Shown here one piece after another: positions 35,401-46,830 of a DNA stretch of 64,000 nt. The stretch comes from Cephalopachus bancanus (lineage: Eukaryota; Chordata; Mammalia; Primates; Tarsiidae): the NCBI GenBank assembly GCA_027257055.1, contig JAPVLO010000055.1, positions 8,827,501 to 8,891,500 on the forward strand. Reading direction: 5' to 3'. A program made the position numbers and the translations under genes. The stretch's first letter is position 1. The number at the start of each line of letters is the position of its first letter. A model generated the notes under the pieces. The model had not been told where the DNA came from. It was given only the letters and a program-made list of their open reading frames with translations, and searched no databases.

Positions 35401-35900
35401 TAGACTTCTTTTTGCACTGATGGCAGACATCTCCACCTAGAAGACCCACCGGCATCACAAACTTATCCTCTGTGATGTTTTCTCATCCTCACCTTCCCTG
35501 TCTTCCTAGTTCCTAACCAATGGCAAGACCATAAACTAGTTCTGTGATATAAAGTATCTGAGAGATTTTTTACTTTTTTGACCCTCAATTATCACATCCA
35601 ATGAGTCACTGATTTTAGTTCATCGTTGTCTCCAAAACCCTAACAAGATCTTTGGTGTTTATGACCTGGTGTGACAGAGTCATTGCAAAATATCTTTGTT
35701 TGTCTTTTATGCATTCTTCTATTTTATATTCCCAAGTCTTTGTAAGTACTGCCGTTCCTGCCTAAAAAGTCTAGTTCTTTCTCTAGCCAGTCAATCTGTC
35801 ATTCAAAGTCCAACTCTAATGTTTCTTCATCTGTGCAGTCTTCATCACATCGCCCCCTTACTTTTTGCATTCTGATGATTTTTTTTATATTTCTAGTCTC
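35400..35900 (+). mobile_element. L2 LINE fossil (plus strand)
   Basis: GACATCTCCACCTAGAAGAC-CCACCGGCATCACAAACT, TTATCACATCCAATGAGTCA and TCATTCAAAGTCCAACTC match L2 ORF2 text ('gacatctccacttggatgtctaataggcatctcaaact'). Confidence 0.7.
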
Positions 35901-36660
35901 CCTTTAGGTCACATATACACTATGGAAAAGAATGATGCCTTTTCCTTTTTGTTAGCTTGATAATCCCTTATATATGGTAGAGAAGTGAATATACAAGAGA
36001 CATTTTTATGTGGCATATAATACTTTCCTCTAATTTTTGAATTCATTAATTAAAATTTCACAGAATGGTAAAATGAAAATTTCAGTTGAGACACTAACAA
36101 ATTGACAGATGTCTCAGTATCAGAATGAGGTGCAAGATCTTGAGGCTGGATTTTAAAAAGAGGAAGAGAAAACCAATCACATGGCTCATCACCCCTCACC
36201 CATCTGGTGATACGAAAGGTTTGAAAGAAGCTGGAGCTGGAGCCAGATTTTTCTTGTGTGAGTTTTGATGCACTCCATGGAATGAGAGTGTTCTCCCTTG
36301 CATTTCAAGTCAAAGGAAATCACTCAGAAGGCTAGATGCTGTAGCTTGTATGTTTGTGGATACAATGAAATAGGTCTGGCTCCCTCCTCGAAGATCCTGA
36401 AGTGAGAAGTGGGAGGCCTCTGCTGTGATAGCTGTGTGGAGAGGAGGCTGACCTTTGGGGAAGGATGTGGGGTGATTCCCCACAAATGGGGCATGGGCCA
36501 TAAATGAAAGGGAAAATGTGTATTGGACTAACTCCTGTCAAAGAGGGCTCCTTAGTGGGACAAGAAGACCTTGATCCAAGAGTATCCTGATGCCTAGGTT
36601 CTGAGGAAGGAAATGTATATGACCATCAAGCACAGTGTTCTGATTTCTAAGCTACTGTCT
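35900..36660. other. unique stretch
   Basis: Single-copy-looking; two overlapping minus-strand frames of 63-69 codons are short and unremarkable. Confidence 0.35.
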
Positions 36661-36689
36661 CTCAGCTCCAAATCCAGCCTTCTTTATTT

Positions 36690-37265
36690 AGTTCTATAAT
36701 GCTGGGGAGTTGGGAGATGCCAGTTCACCTTTCCTCTTTGCCTGAACTCTTGATCAGCTCTGCCCATGGGCAACTAGAGGGAGACTGCAAGGCTGAAGGA
36801 GGGAGAAGGGACTGGATCCTTCTCTTTTCATACTCTTCATGTCAGCAGCATCCAAGCCATGCTGCTTCCCCTGCAGTGCCTGTTGAGTAGCAATTCATTT
36901 CAATATCTAGCAATTTCCACATTTCTATAACCAGCCTCATCATTCTCCCTCTCTCAGTCACACTCCTTCTTCAGAAATCTGAGTCCCAGATCCATGGCGT
37001 CCCTCCTTCGGGTCCTTGAATGATCAGCACCAGCCAGGCAGTGACCACTCCTTGCTCCTCATAGGACTGGGCTCCCGTTGTGAGAAGGACCCTCCTCTGA
37101 AGTTTTTGTAGCCCCAACCTCTTTCTTTTGTTCCTCCATACCTAGGACAGGTCACTTCTCCCTATGCCTGTCTAACCGATTCCCTAAATGAAATTATCTA
37201 TGTTAAATTAACCAATAAGTTTCTGCTTTCCTGTCTGGACTCTGATAAAAATAAGCTGCACTCCT
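36690..37265 (+). mobile_element. ancient repeat-like block, family not named
   Basis: GGCTGAAGGAGGGAGAAGGG-ACTGGATCC, GCAGCATCCAAGCCATGCTG and TTTCCTGTCTGGACTCTGAT resemble a common mammalian repeat that ends '...gtttcctgctgggaccctga'. Confidence 0.4.
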
Positions 37266-38390
37266 GCATCAAGATTACTGCAGGTGCTGCTCCTCTGAGT
37301 TGAGGGGTGATTGTGAAGACCCTACTAAAGCATTTACAGAGATTGAGGTCAGCTTTACACACCTGCTGTGCCAGTGTGTGGATGCTCGATGCTGATGACT
37401 GAAGTTGTCAGGTAAGAACTTTTGTCACCTGCCTCCCCAAACCCCTCATCCTGGAGGGGTCAGGTGTCACTGCTAACAGCATGGCAGAGGGCTGGTAGCA
37501 GCCCTAGACCCAGAAAAGCTGATGAAGCCAGCTAAGGCTTAGGTCTAAGTGGGAAGGACAAAACCTCAATGTCAGTCAAGTTTTCAGGTTTGATTACTGC
37601 ATGGGACGTGGCACAGGGATTACTTAACTGATACATTGTTTTGTGATATCAAGTAACCTATTTTTTAAAAAACTAAAAGTGACTCTACAAAATGTTTTGA
37701 AGCCTGCCTTACGTTTCTTCTAAGAACAAAAAGAAAAACTAGCCCACGCAGTAGGTTTAAAGGGAGCATGAGACACAAAAATGTCATGCTCCATTATTAT
37801 CATCTGGAAATGTAGTCAGCCAGGTAATGAAAATGCAACAATACAGTAAATTGTCCACTGCAGGTAAAACTGATGGTTTCATAGGAGCCCTCGAGAGCAT
37901 ACAGCTCAGGGTGTTGGGCCAGGAAGAAAGCAAGCTTTATTTCTCTTTTCTCCATTAGCCTAAAGAGACAGTCCTACTTGGCCCCAGCCTCGATTTGAGA
38001 ATTTACTATATTGCTGCATTTGTGCTTCACCTGCCAACTTCCTGAGAACAGGGATGGTGGCATGCTCATTCCTAGCAGATGCTACAAGGTCTGACAAGTG
38101 CTAGGTGCACTTAATACTGTGTAACTTAATACTGAGCCGTTTAGTGATAAGAACCATGGTAGATGTTTGTCAAAAGTCATGTGAAAGATAGAAGCAGGAC
38201 CACCTAATTCTACGTGGGGGCCCTGGGCTGGGACTCTGGAAGAGGGTCAGGAGGGGAACTGAGCTTGCTTTGGAGGTAAAGGAAGCAGGAAGTGCATGTC
38301 CAGACCAGGGGAGGGAGGTGGGGACCCCAGCAGCGTCACAGAGCAGAGTAGGTGTTGCAGGGGCACATTACCCTGGGGAGGATTTCACAT
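37265..38390. other. unique stretch leading into the CpG island
   Basis: A possible short L2 3' end lies at about 37960-38120 (CTTCCTGAGAACAGGGATGG). GC content rises from about 38200 onward. Confidence 0.35.
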
Positions 38391-39190
38391 TGTCCGCAGG
38401 CGGTGGGGTGCATCGAACAGCCAGCCAGGCGCTGCTTGAACCTTTCGGCTCACCCCCTTCAGCCCTAGACGGAGGGGCGCTCGAGCAGCTCCCAGCAACC
38501 TGGGCCAGGCTGGCTGTCCCAGGCCGGCGGGTGACAGGCGCAGCCCAGCGTCCAGGAGCCCGGCTGGGGCTGGCCGCTCTCTCTGCCCCCTCTCCGGAAC
38601 TGTTTTTTCTGCACTGCTCTCTGAAAGCCTTATTGATTGCTCAAAGTGAACGTCTCAGCCCACGGTTTCCTCAACCCCCGGGGCAGCTTGCATTTCCTCT
38701 GACGTGGCCTCTGTCTACTCTCCTCCCGCGCGCGCCCCGGGTTTTTTACATTTCAAATGCTTGACAGCTGGGTGAACTTCTGCTTCCGCCCGAAGAAGGA
38801 CTCTTGGCCGTTCACAATGGCCGGCCAGTGGCGCAGGGGCTATTTTCTGTCCAGCTGTGAGAGAGGCTTTTTCAGAGGCCGGGGGGTGGGATGCTGCCGT
38901 CCAGCTGCGCGCCTCGCCCCGGGCCGGGCCCTGCATGTTAATGAGCGGCGAGCAGAAGGGCCCGTTTGTGGGCCGCGCAGATGCGCCCCGTCGTCCTGCA
39001 GAGCGTCCCTGGGGTGGTGGGGAGGGGTGGTCTCCGCAGGTGAGGCGGGACTTAGGTCAGCGCAGGTGTGGACTCCGCGTGGTCCCAGCCCCTCTCCGCG
39101 GGTGTGGCCGCAGGCACCCTGGGCCCACCTCTCGCGCTCCAGCCCACAGCCCCGCCCTGAGCCTCCCCTAAGGAATGTGGCCGTGGCGCA
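38390..39190 (+). promoter_or_regulatory. CpG island, candidate promoter and first exon
   Basis: About 800 bp holds roughly 60 CpG dinucleotides (counted by eye) in an otherwise CpG-poor, repeat-rich window, and no Alu accounts for it. Features include a CCCGCGCGCGCCCCGGG run near 38726, a CRE-like TGACGTGG at 38700 and TTAATGAG near 38939. A strong donor-like CTCCGCAG|GTGAGG lies at 39039/39040, with a weaker CGCAG|GTGTGG downstream. Open frames of 161-164 codons here are typical of GC-rich DNA and show no domain. The gene it would serve, and its strand, are unknown; plus is suggested only by the donor. Confidence 0.7.
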
Positions 39191-39515
39191 CGATGCTGAA
39201 GCTAGAAGTCCGTGTACACTGGGGAAACACCCTGGGCTCTAAAAGGGTGACCAAGGAACCTAGCAAACCCTGCGGGTGTCCCGATTCTGCCCACAGCCCT
39301 ATGACTTTTGGACTAACCCGGTGGCTTCAACTCGCGTATCCCCTGTTGAGTGCTTTTGTTCACCTTGGTACTTGTTTGGGAAAACCCCCTGCATCGTGCC
39401 TGGAATGTCACTGCCTGTTGAAATCCTATCCATCTTCCCAGGCTTAGTTTGCATGGCAGTACCAAACGTCCTCTCTTTGAAGCAGCATGATATTTCCCTG
39501 AGGCGTTTTGCTTGT
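39190..39515. other. CpG-island shore, unique
   Basis: GC falls quickly. No repeat or gene recognised. Confidence 0.4.
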
Positions 39516-39519
39516 CTTT

Positions 39520-39715
39520 AATAAGAACAGCAATAATTCCTAGTTATTGAGGGTTCCTTATGTGCCAGGCGCTAATTGCATTAATGTCATTTAGTCCCCT
39601 CGACTAAATGATACAATGGTCATTTTACTTGCAGGGAGCCAGGGCAGGAAGGTTTACTTGCCAACGATGGTCTCCCACCGGCAGGGCCATGACTAGATTA
39701 CTGCCAGTCACCACC
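39520..39715 (-). mobile_element. MIR SINE with a perfect 10-bp hairpin
   Basis: TTATGTGCCAGGCGCTAATT, TTAATGTCATTTAGTCCCCT and CAGGGCCATGACTAGATTAC follow reverse MIR. Inside it TCATTTAGTC and GACTAAATGA form an inverted repeat (39587-39611). Confidence 0.8.
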
Positions 39716-39734
39716 ACCATCATACTTTTTTGTG

Positions 39735-39850
39735 TAATTGTTCTTCCTACGTCTCTGATGGCCTTCTTTTGATTAGAATCTTCTTGAGGAATGGACTCTA
39801 GAGTAGTTCATCTTGGTGGCCCTTGAGTGCCTAGCCTTGAAGACACAAAG
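39735..39850 (+). mobile_element. L2 LINE 3' end
   Basis: TTTGATTAGAATCTTCTTGA-GGAATGGACTC and GCCCTTGAGTGCCTAGCC match the L2 tail ('agaatgtaagcttcttgagggcagggactc...agtgcctagcac'). Confidence 0.55.
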
Positions 39851-40200
39851 ATAAAGGAGATGGAAAGGAGGCAGCTGGAACCTTCCACGTCACCTACCTA
39901 TTTGCTCTAACCCACCCAGCCAATCACAAGGAGTGTTTAATATCTCCATCTTTTTATGATAGTTGATTTTGGTTGCACTGGATGGTAGGAAAGAAAAAAA
40001 AAAGTACCATACCTTCCATTACTTACTACGAATGCATACAGTGGTGTAGGTCATTGGTTGCTCTCAGTGTTGATTTCTTCAGGGGTTGATGGGTGTGTAC
40101 TAACCTGTTCCCTCTCCCTTCATCTAGGGTGATGCATTCATCATCAGGTTGAGAGTGAACATTCTTTTATTTCAACATTGCTTTAATGTTTGTGATACTA
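39850..40200. other. unique stretch
   Basis: Nothing recognised. Confidence 0.35.
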
Positions 40201-40204
40201 AGTC

Positions 40205-40335
40205 AGTGACACAATTATTGTTAGCCATAATTTACTAATGAGGAAATTGAGATAAAAGTTAAAATTACCTGTTAAAATCAGAGGAGAACACAGACTTATC
40301 TAGTACACTGGAAGTTTCAAATTCATGGCCCTAAC
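40205..40335 (-). mobile_element. MIR SINE fragment
   Basis: TTTACTAATGAGGAAATTGA and AATCAGAGGAGAACACAGAC follow the reverse MIR 3' half. Confidence 0.5.
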
Positions 40336-41090
40336 TTTGACCTAGAGATGGGTTTTGTTAGGACCATGTGGTATAGTCTTGTATGGATTTGAATTTATTA
40401 AACTTACTTTAAAACTAGATTATTTTACATGTTATATGTCAGATTTTTAATATCTCCGGACAAATATCAGATGACCTGGAAACACTGGACCTTCATTTCC
40501 CCTGGTAACAATCTGTTGCTACTGATTCAACCCTGAGAACTGTGTATTAAGTTGAGGTCTTCCATGCCCACCTCTGCCTCAGCCTGTTTTACTGATTTGC
40601 AAAATCTGTCTGGCTCCTGAAGGCTTTGACTTTGCTTGGTTAAGCTTCAAGAAGAATCACCCCTATCAGTGGAATAGTCTTTAATATGAAAACAGTTATC
40701 TCTAGAGGATGATCACAAGGCCTCATTGCAGTCAGAATCTTTGGTGCATGTTTCTTGAGCTCTGCATTCTCACATAAATTCCAAAGATAAAAAAGGTTAT
40801 TACAGAAGTCTAAGTATGGATAAACATCAAGAATTCCATTAATTATTAGAAAACCACATAACCATTTCCGCAGATGTGGTAAAGCAACTTGATAAAATTC
40901 GGCTGTCTTTCATGGAAAAAAATCCCTCAGGAATTTTACTGAAGGTCTTAGCCATTGCAACATGAAAAGAAAAAAAAAGAAAAAAGAAAGCAAGGCAATT
41001 AAAGCTATTAAAATCTACGTAAGATAAAATGGCCTTTATATGCAAATAAAATACTTTTTATAGTAAATCCAAGAGAGTCTGAACCATTGA
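40335..41090. other. unique stretch
   Basis: AT-rich; an A/G-rich patch lies at 40966-40990. No gene recognised. Confidence 0.35.
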
Positions 41091-41094
41091 TACT

Positions 41095-41975
41095 AATAAG
41101 TACTATATTCAACTAATGCATTCCACAAATATTTGTTGAGTGCAGTGACTATTCTCATTGAAGCAGATGAGGATAGAATTATGCCTCCATGGGACTAATC
41201 TTTTATTTACTTAAAAATAAATTTATAGCATGTCCTATAATAATATGAATGCTCTGCAGAACAATAAAGCAAAATAGGTTTATTTATGTATTTTTAAACA
41301 TTGGTAGTGACCAAAGAAGGGACTTATTGTTAAGATGACATCTGTGCATGTTTGGAAGGAAGTGAGGGAGCTACTGAATAGCTGGGAAGCTCATTCTAGG
41401 CTGGAGAACAAGGATTATGTATGTTCTGAGGGAAAAGCATGCCCAATGTTCTTGACAACAGCAAGGAAGGTAACACAGCTACATCAGCCAATGGTGGTAT
41501 GATTCAGGGTCCAGGTTACACAAGGCCTCAATAGCTACTTGAAGGATCTGGCTTTTACCCTGAGTGAGCTGGGGCCACTGGAAAATATTGAGCAGAGTGT
41601 TATCTATTTAACGGGATCTCATCTTCTGTGTTAAGAATACATCATGGGGGGTGCAGAAACTGGAAGTTAATTAAGAGGCTATCTCAATAATCCAAGAAAG
41701 AGTTGCCAGTGATTTGGACCAGAGGTAATGCTGAATAGGAAGTGATGATTAGCTTCTGACATTATTCTGAAGGAAGGACTGACTGCATTTGTGACAGCCT
41801 CAATAGGGTATATGAATTCTAAATTTATAAACTGGAAAAATGGAGTTTCCATTTTCTAAGATCCTGAAGACTGTGGAAAGGAGTAGGCTTGGAGGAGTGG
41901 CAAATCAATAGTTTGGTTCTGCACATGTTACTTTGGAGATATTAAAATAGTCAGTTTGGGTTAGGCGTATGCTGT
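41095..41975 (-). mobile_element. L2 LINE fossil (minus strand), long
   Basis: Reverse L2 landmarks in order: ACAAATATTTGTTGAGTGCA, AGTGAGGGAGCTACTGAATA, GGCTTTTACCCTGAGTGAGC, TTGAGCAGAGTGTTATC, AAGAGGCTATCTCAATAATC and GTTCTGCACATGTTACTTTG. The coding strand is fully decayed. Confidence 0.85.
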
Positions 41976-41991
41976 GGTAAAAACAAACCCC

Positions 41992-42175
41992 TGCCATTGC
42001 TAGGCCATTGCCTTGCTAAGCTATGGTGTGACCATGTACTCTTTGAGCTATGGCCAAGCCATGTTTTCTTAAGCTTTGGCTCCCTCCTCTCCCTCGGGGA
42101 GGTGAATCCCCTCTTTCTCTCTCTCTTTCCGATTTACTATCTAAATAAACTATATTTTCCAATCTAAAACAAAAA
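41992..42175 (+). mobile_element. short poly(A)-tailed retrocopy, LTR-RNA-like
   Basis: The 184-bp insert ends CTAAATAAACTATATTTTCC-AATCT, then an A-rich tail. The AATAAA (42144-42149) sits 16 nt before the tail. The TSD TAAAAACAAACCCC (41978-41991) and TAAAAACAAACCTC (42176-42189) matches 13 of 14. TCCCTCGGGGAGGTGAATCC and a CTCTCTCT tract are LTR-R-region-like. It is 5'-truncated and has no coding sequence. Confidence 0.7.
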
Positions 42176-42189
42176 TAAAAACAAACCTC

Positions 42190-42990
42190 AGTTGTTCAAA
42201 TCATACATTTTTTTTCTGCCAGCGCCATGCCCATTCTAGATTAAGTGGTTCTTTGGGGCAATGGCATTTATGCGATGCACGGACTTAGCAATGTGGTTCT
42301 GCCATTTCACCTCATAGCCTTCACACTCATTACTGAAGTAAGTGCAAGATCGGAAAACTGAGCAGCGTCTTTTTACTATCTTAGTTTGGGAGTATGTAGT
42401 AGATGTGACAGTGTGTTGCCCAGAAATTTCCCTGAGGGCTGAGTTATTTATAATTCCTGCTGTTAGAGTGTTGGGTGGCTCATCTTGATGCCTCTCCCCA
42501 TGAATTTTCTCAAATGAAGGAAACCATCTAGCCCAAAGAAATATTCTTTCTCTAGAAGCGGCCCATTTCCAATGACAGCTGACACAGGAGAACAAAACTT
42601 CAGCTTGTGCCTCAGTTTGGAATAATTCTGAAGGGTCATTCCAACTCCAAAAGCCCTGCTGGGATCAGTTGAGGCTCTGTTGTAATTGCATCACAGTTCC
42701 ATTTTTCCCTCTGGTCAGTTTCTTATAGGTGAATTCCCGAAGGCCTGGTCCAACAATTACCTGTACCAAACCTGTGACTCGGTTTTTTGAGGAACCTAAG
42801 ACAAATGACACATTTTTATTTTCTCCACAAGAAGCACTCACAGCTCCTAGCTCGGAGAATTATGATGGGAAATAGCATCAGTGGGTTTGCAAGAGAAACA
42901 TCACTGGTGAGCATTTGCAATGTCTATCACATATCCCTTTTTATGTCTACAAAGAGATATTAAGTGAACAAGTGGACATATGAATGTAGA
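42190..42990 (-). other. probable ancient LTR-like or unique sequence
   Basis: The strand is a guess from ACCTGTGACTCGGTTTTTTG-type text, which resembles decayed ERVL/MaLR ends. A 119-codon minus-strand frame (42236-42595) has no recognised domain. Confidence 0.25.
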
Positions 42991-43019
42991 CTTTTGAAAT
43001 TATGTCAAGACTAGAAATG

Positions 43020-43155
43020 GTCATCTTGGGTGGTGTTTACCTGCGTGCAGAGAAGAGAAGAAATGTGAGAACTGAGATGTGGAGTACACCAGTATCTAGA
43101 AATCCAGAAGATGAAACAGAACCAGGAAAGGAGACTGAGAAGTTAAAGATATGCA
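43020..43155 (-). mobile_element. L2 LINE fossil (minus strand)
   Basis: GAGAAGAGAAGAAATGTGAG and GAACCAGGAAAGGAGACTGA-GAAG match reverse L2 ('gaagagaagaggtccaagg...ggaaccagcaaaggagactgag'), positioned upstream of the part at 41.1-41.97 kb. It may be the same element. Confidence 0.65.
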
Positions 43156-43229
43156 TATTATTTACATTGACAACTTCTAAATGAACTCCCTAAGACATTT
43201 CCACACTTGGACACAAGAAAATATGGATA

Positions 43230-43840
43230 TAAATGGGCATAGCAGAATTTCTTTATTTGTAATACAGAATAATGGAATAACCCAAATATGTAGTAACATG
43301 AGAAAGGATAAATAAATTGTGGTAAAGTGATAAACTAGTATAGAATATAGCAGTTAAAACCAATGGACTTGAGTTGTATGTGTTAAATGGAAAAATCTCA
43401 AAAAAATAACGTTCAGAAAAAAATACCAGGATTCACCATCATATATTTATTTATTTATTTAATTTTTTTATTTTAAGTATGTGGGGTACAATTCAGGGTG
43501 AGGCATACAAATGTTCATTATGCAGGTACTCTTGTTGACAAGGTATGCTCCCCCTTCTCTGGCAGTTTCCCACTACTGCCAATTCCGCCCCCTCCCTTCC
43601 CTGGGAGTTCCCCACCATCATATATTTAATATGACACCATTTTTATGAAGCTTGAGGACATCCAAAATGGTACCATATATTGCTTATGCACATGCATCTG
43701 TGTGATAACAATATTACCTGAACATGGGATACTGTGTGTTCTGCAGTGGGTGAGGGAATGGGAGTAATTAAGTGTGCATCTGCCTGTAATACATGCTACC
43801 CTTCATTATGCTGTCTGAAATATTTTTAAATGATACCTTC
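43230..43840 (+). mobile_element. L1ME-type LINE 3' fossil, interrupted
   Basis: ATAACCCAAATATGTAGTAA, GGATAAATAAATTGTGGTAA, GAATATAGCAGTTAAAACCA, CACCATTTTTATGAAG and GATACTGTGTGTTCTGCAG follow the L1ME 3' end. It is split by the young L1 tip at 43450-43612. Confidence 0.75.
43450..43612 (-). mobile_element. 5'-truncated young L1 3' UTR (163 bp)
   Basis: The minus-strand tip begins with a T/A-rich tail, then TATGTGGGGTACAATTCAGG, TTCATTATGCAGGTACTC and GGCAGTTTCCCACTACTGCC. It has a perfect 16-bp TSD CACCATCATATATTTA (43434-43449 and 43613-43628). Confidence 0.95.
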
Positions 43841-43974
43841 CCATATTTCTGTTATAAATTCCTTAAAAGAATAATAAAATCAGGCCACTTAGTGTCATTG
43901 TAACCACAAATTGTAAAATCACTGGTAGCCAGTACCTTTGATCCACTTGTGTATTGCCAAAGCATTGCAGTGAC

Positions 43975-44240
43975 AAGAGTAATAATAACAAAAATGATTG
44001 CAATGATATACCATTCATTGAGCCTACATTGTCACCAGCATTTTGCTAAGCCCTTCTGATGCATTATTTTATTTAATCCTCCAGATGATCTTAGAATGGA
44101 GGAATGATTATCATCCTCATTTTGCAAATAAGGAAAATAATGACTAAAGGGAACAAAGATATCCCATCTTTCACAGCAATAAGTGGCAGAATCAGAATTT
44201 GTCCTGCCATGGTTTGACCCCAAAGAAAAGATTCTCCCTT
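43975..44240 (-). mobile_element. MIR SINE, nearly full length
   Basis: CATTCATTGAGCCTACATTG, TTATTTTATTTAATCCTCCA, TCATTTTGCAAATAAGGAAA and AATAAGTGGCAGAATCAGAA follow reverse MIR throughout. Confidence 0.88.
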
Positions 44241-44700
44241 AGAATGCTTCACCCTTCTCTCTGCACAGTGTGAGCCTCAGAACATATGTTCACTTATTGT
44301 CTGTTAAATGTCTCTCCAACAGGAATGACAGCATGTATTTGATACGGGTCCCAGACAAGTGCAGGCTTCTTTTTATTCTGCCTAAAGTATTGTGCCATGG
44401 AGTAGCAACATGAACATCATTGAGTCTTCTTTCCCAAGTTCCCATGGCAATGAACCTATACTTGCACTGAACTCTTTCCAGTCTGCATGCTTCTTCCAAC
44501 AGAAGGTGCCACAACGTTCCATGCTTTCTCTTCTAGGGAAATTAACTCAATTCAATTGAACTGAACTTACAATCACAGATGGGAATGACCTCAGAGAACC
44601 TCATTTTAACCCTCTCACTTTGCAGGTTGAAAGGAAAACCCCCAAAATGGTTAGTGACTTCATGTTCCAAATAGCATCCTTTCTTACCGGAACCCAGGGG
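44240..44700. other. unique stretch
   Basis: Nothing recognised. Confidence 0.35.
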
Positions 44701-44880
44701 CTCTTGGTTCTGTTTGCACACTAGAATTGCCTGGGGAACTTTAAGACATCCTGCTGCCCTGGCCACAGTTCCGTTTATTCTAATTTAATTGATCTGGGAA
44801 GAAATGTGGCTTTGGAACTTTGTTAGTCTCCCCAGGTGTTTCTAACATGAATCCGTGGGTGAGAACCTCTGCTTTTTGTC
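44700..44880 (+). mobile_element. MER5-type hAT-Charlie DNA transposon fossil
   Basis: CACACTAGAATTGCCTGGGG-AACTTT, AATTTAATTGATCTGGG and GGTGTTTCTAACATGAATC, then GTGAGAACCTCTG, follow MER5A/B including the terminal repeat. Confidence 0.75.
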
Positions 44881-45260
44881 TCCCTCCTCAGGTACAGTCA
44901 CTTAAACAGATCTTTGATCTTGGTGGGCCAGGGAGTAGTGACTGCTGTCCTGCTGCTCATTTGCTAGTCAAAAAGGGATTGATCAGGAAAAAATGGGTAG
45001 TGTTTGCTCAAAATCTTTCTGAGCTTCGTAGGAGATTTTATTCTATACCTTTTTCCATATACAGTTCTTCTCATGTGCTAGTTTTTTTTTTCAGTACATT
45101 TTTTTGAGACAGAAAGAAAAGGAAAAAGCATTGTTTTTAGCAGCTACAAATGGAATATATTTAGGAGAAATGGAAATTCAGAATGTTAAGGACTGGATTG
45201 AGTTATACTTTAATCATCTGTAAAAGCCTAACTCCAGCTAATATAATGCCTATTTTATTT
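44880..45260. other. unique stretch
   Basis: Nothing recognised. Confidence 0.35.
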
Positions 45261-45264
45261 AAAG

Positions 45265-45490
45265 CAGGGGTTGTCAATTTTCTTCTGTGAGGGGTTAAGT
45301 AGTAACTGTTTTAGGTTCTGGCCATATGGTCTCTGTTGCAACTACTCAACTCTGCCATTGTAGTGTAAAGAGCCACCATAGATAAGACATAAACAAATGG
45401 GTGTGGTTGTGTTCCAATAAAGGCATATTTAGAAAAACAAGCAGTGGGCTGTTTTGGCGCACTGCCATCATTTACCAACCTCTAAAGTGT
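45265..45490 (+). mobile_element. hAT-Charlie-type non-autonomous DNA transposon
   Basis: TTTTAGGTTCTGGCCATATG-GTCTCTGTTGCAACTACTCA, AATGGGTGTGGTTGTGTTCC-AATAAA and ATTTACCAACCTCT match a widespread mammalian hAT MITE ending 'gtttgccgacccctg'. Confidence 0.8.
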
Positions 45491-46830
45491 CAGATTGAAA
45501 AACGTACATGGGATGATGCTTCATCTCTTACAAACGCCAAAATATAATCAAAATATATTTCTTAGATTATAGGGAGTTTCTGAAATTAAGACAAATTCCC
45601 CAAAGTTGTTTTAATATCTGACTCATATATCCAAAAGTTTGTAAGACCCTAATACAAATAGGAAACAGAGTTTACTCCAACATCTTTTGAGCAACTTTGT
45701 ATCTTTTTAGTACATCTTACCTTTGGTGCAGTTTACAAATGTTTCTATTTGGTCTTTTCTAAAATGGCAGGAAAAGCCTGCTAAACCCCAGAAACAGTCA
45801 ACTGATTACTTGGAAAATGGAAAAGCAGTGAATACTAGTCATTACATGATTTCAATTTTATGATTGCTTCAATACAGAACATACATACAAAAAACTTTCA
45901 TAATAGTTGCATCATCTGAATCATAGATTTCAGTTTCAGCCCAAACCACTGCCATTTATAAAAACCTAGTCTTACCTGACTTAGGTCTTCAAACCCAAAA
46001 AATAGTTGCTAAAATGAAACAATTTTTAATGTCCTCTGAAAACTATATGAGAGGCTGAAAGGAACAAAACTGGCTTTCCTTTGTTACTAGTTCAGCTTCT
46101 GAAAGCCTATCTAAATTCTAGAGCATCTCATGGCCACATAAGGCTTTTACAGGAATAGAATAAGGTGGCCTGGGACTCCTGCTTTGACTTTCCATTGCAA
46201 CTCAGCAATGAATAAATGCCCACTCACTTTTGTGTTAATAAAGAGCCACTATCCAAAGGTTAGTAAGAAAATGAAGCAGCACTACCCACAGGGAGTTGTC
46301 AGGAGGCATCCCACATGAAAAACATTGCCTAGGTATGGAGGGGGCACCTCCAAAGCACACTACCTGAAGTTGGATTTTTTTTTTAGGGAGTCAATCTTTC
46401 TCAGAAACCATGTAGGCTGTAAAGCAGATCAAAAACTGAGGCTGCAACATAATCAGATGGGACTTGTGAACAAAAAGTCAGATAGGACTGTGCCTATCCA
46501 GAGTCTAGACCAGAGCTCTGGAGAGTTCTCCTGAGCAAAAGGGCAGATCTTTGCAGAGTATTCTCAACTCTGAGCGGCACATTTTGCCTTCAAATCCTTA
46601 TTGTCACTTTTGCTCTGTTTACATGACTGCAATTTCATTTGTGTTTTCTCGTCTGACCGTTTTTAACAAATGGAGGTTAACATATTTACTTGAAAACAGA
46701 AATTGTTTTTATAATTAAATCACTTCTTCTATCCCCACAACTAATTCTTTAAAGTGCAAAATTAAAGAATGTGAGCTATAATTTGATCCATAGAATAATG
46801 TATAATCCAAAGGATCTAGAGTTATTCAAA
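45490..46830. other. unique stretch
   Basis: 1.3 kb of AT-rich DNA without recognisable features. Confidence 0.35.

Noticed and set aside
38270..38764. 164-codon plus-strand frame entering the CpG island
   Set aside because: Stop codons are rare in GC-rich DNA. No domain, no Kozak-supported start and no relation to a known protein.
38757..39242. 161-codon plus-strand frame within the CpG island
   Set aside because: Same reason; it also reads through the best splice donor at 39040.
42236..42595. 119-codon minus-strand frame
   Set aside because: It lies in probable decayed LTR-like sequence and has no recognised domain.
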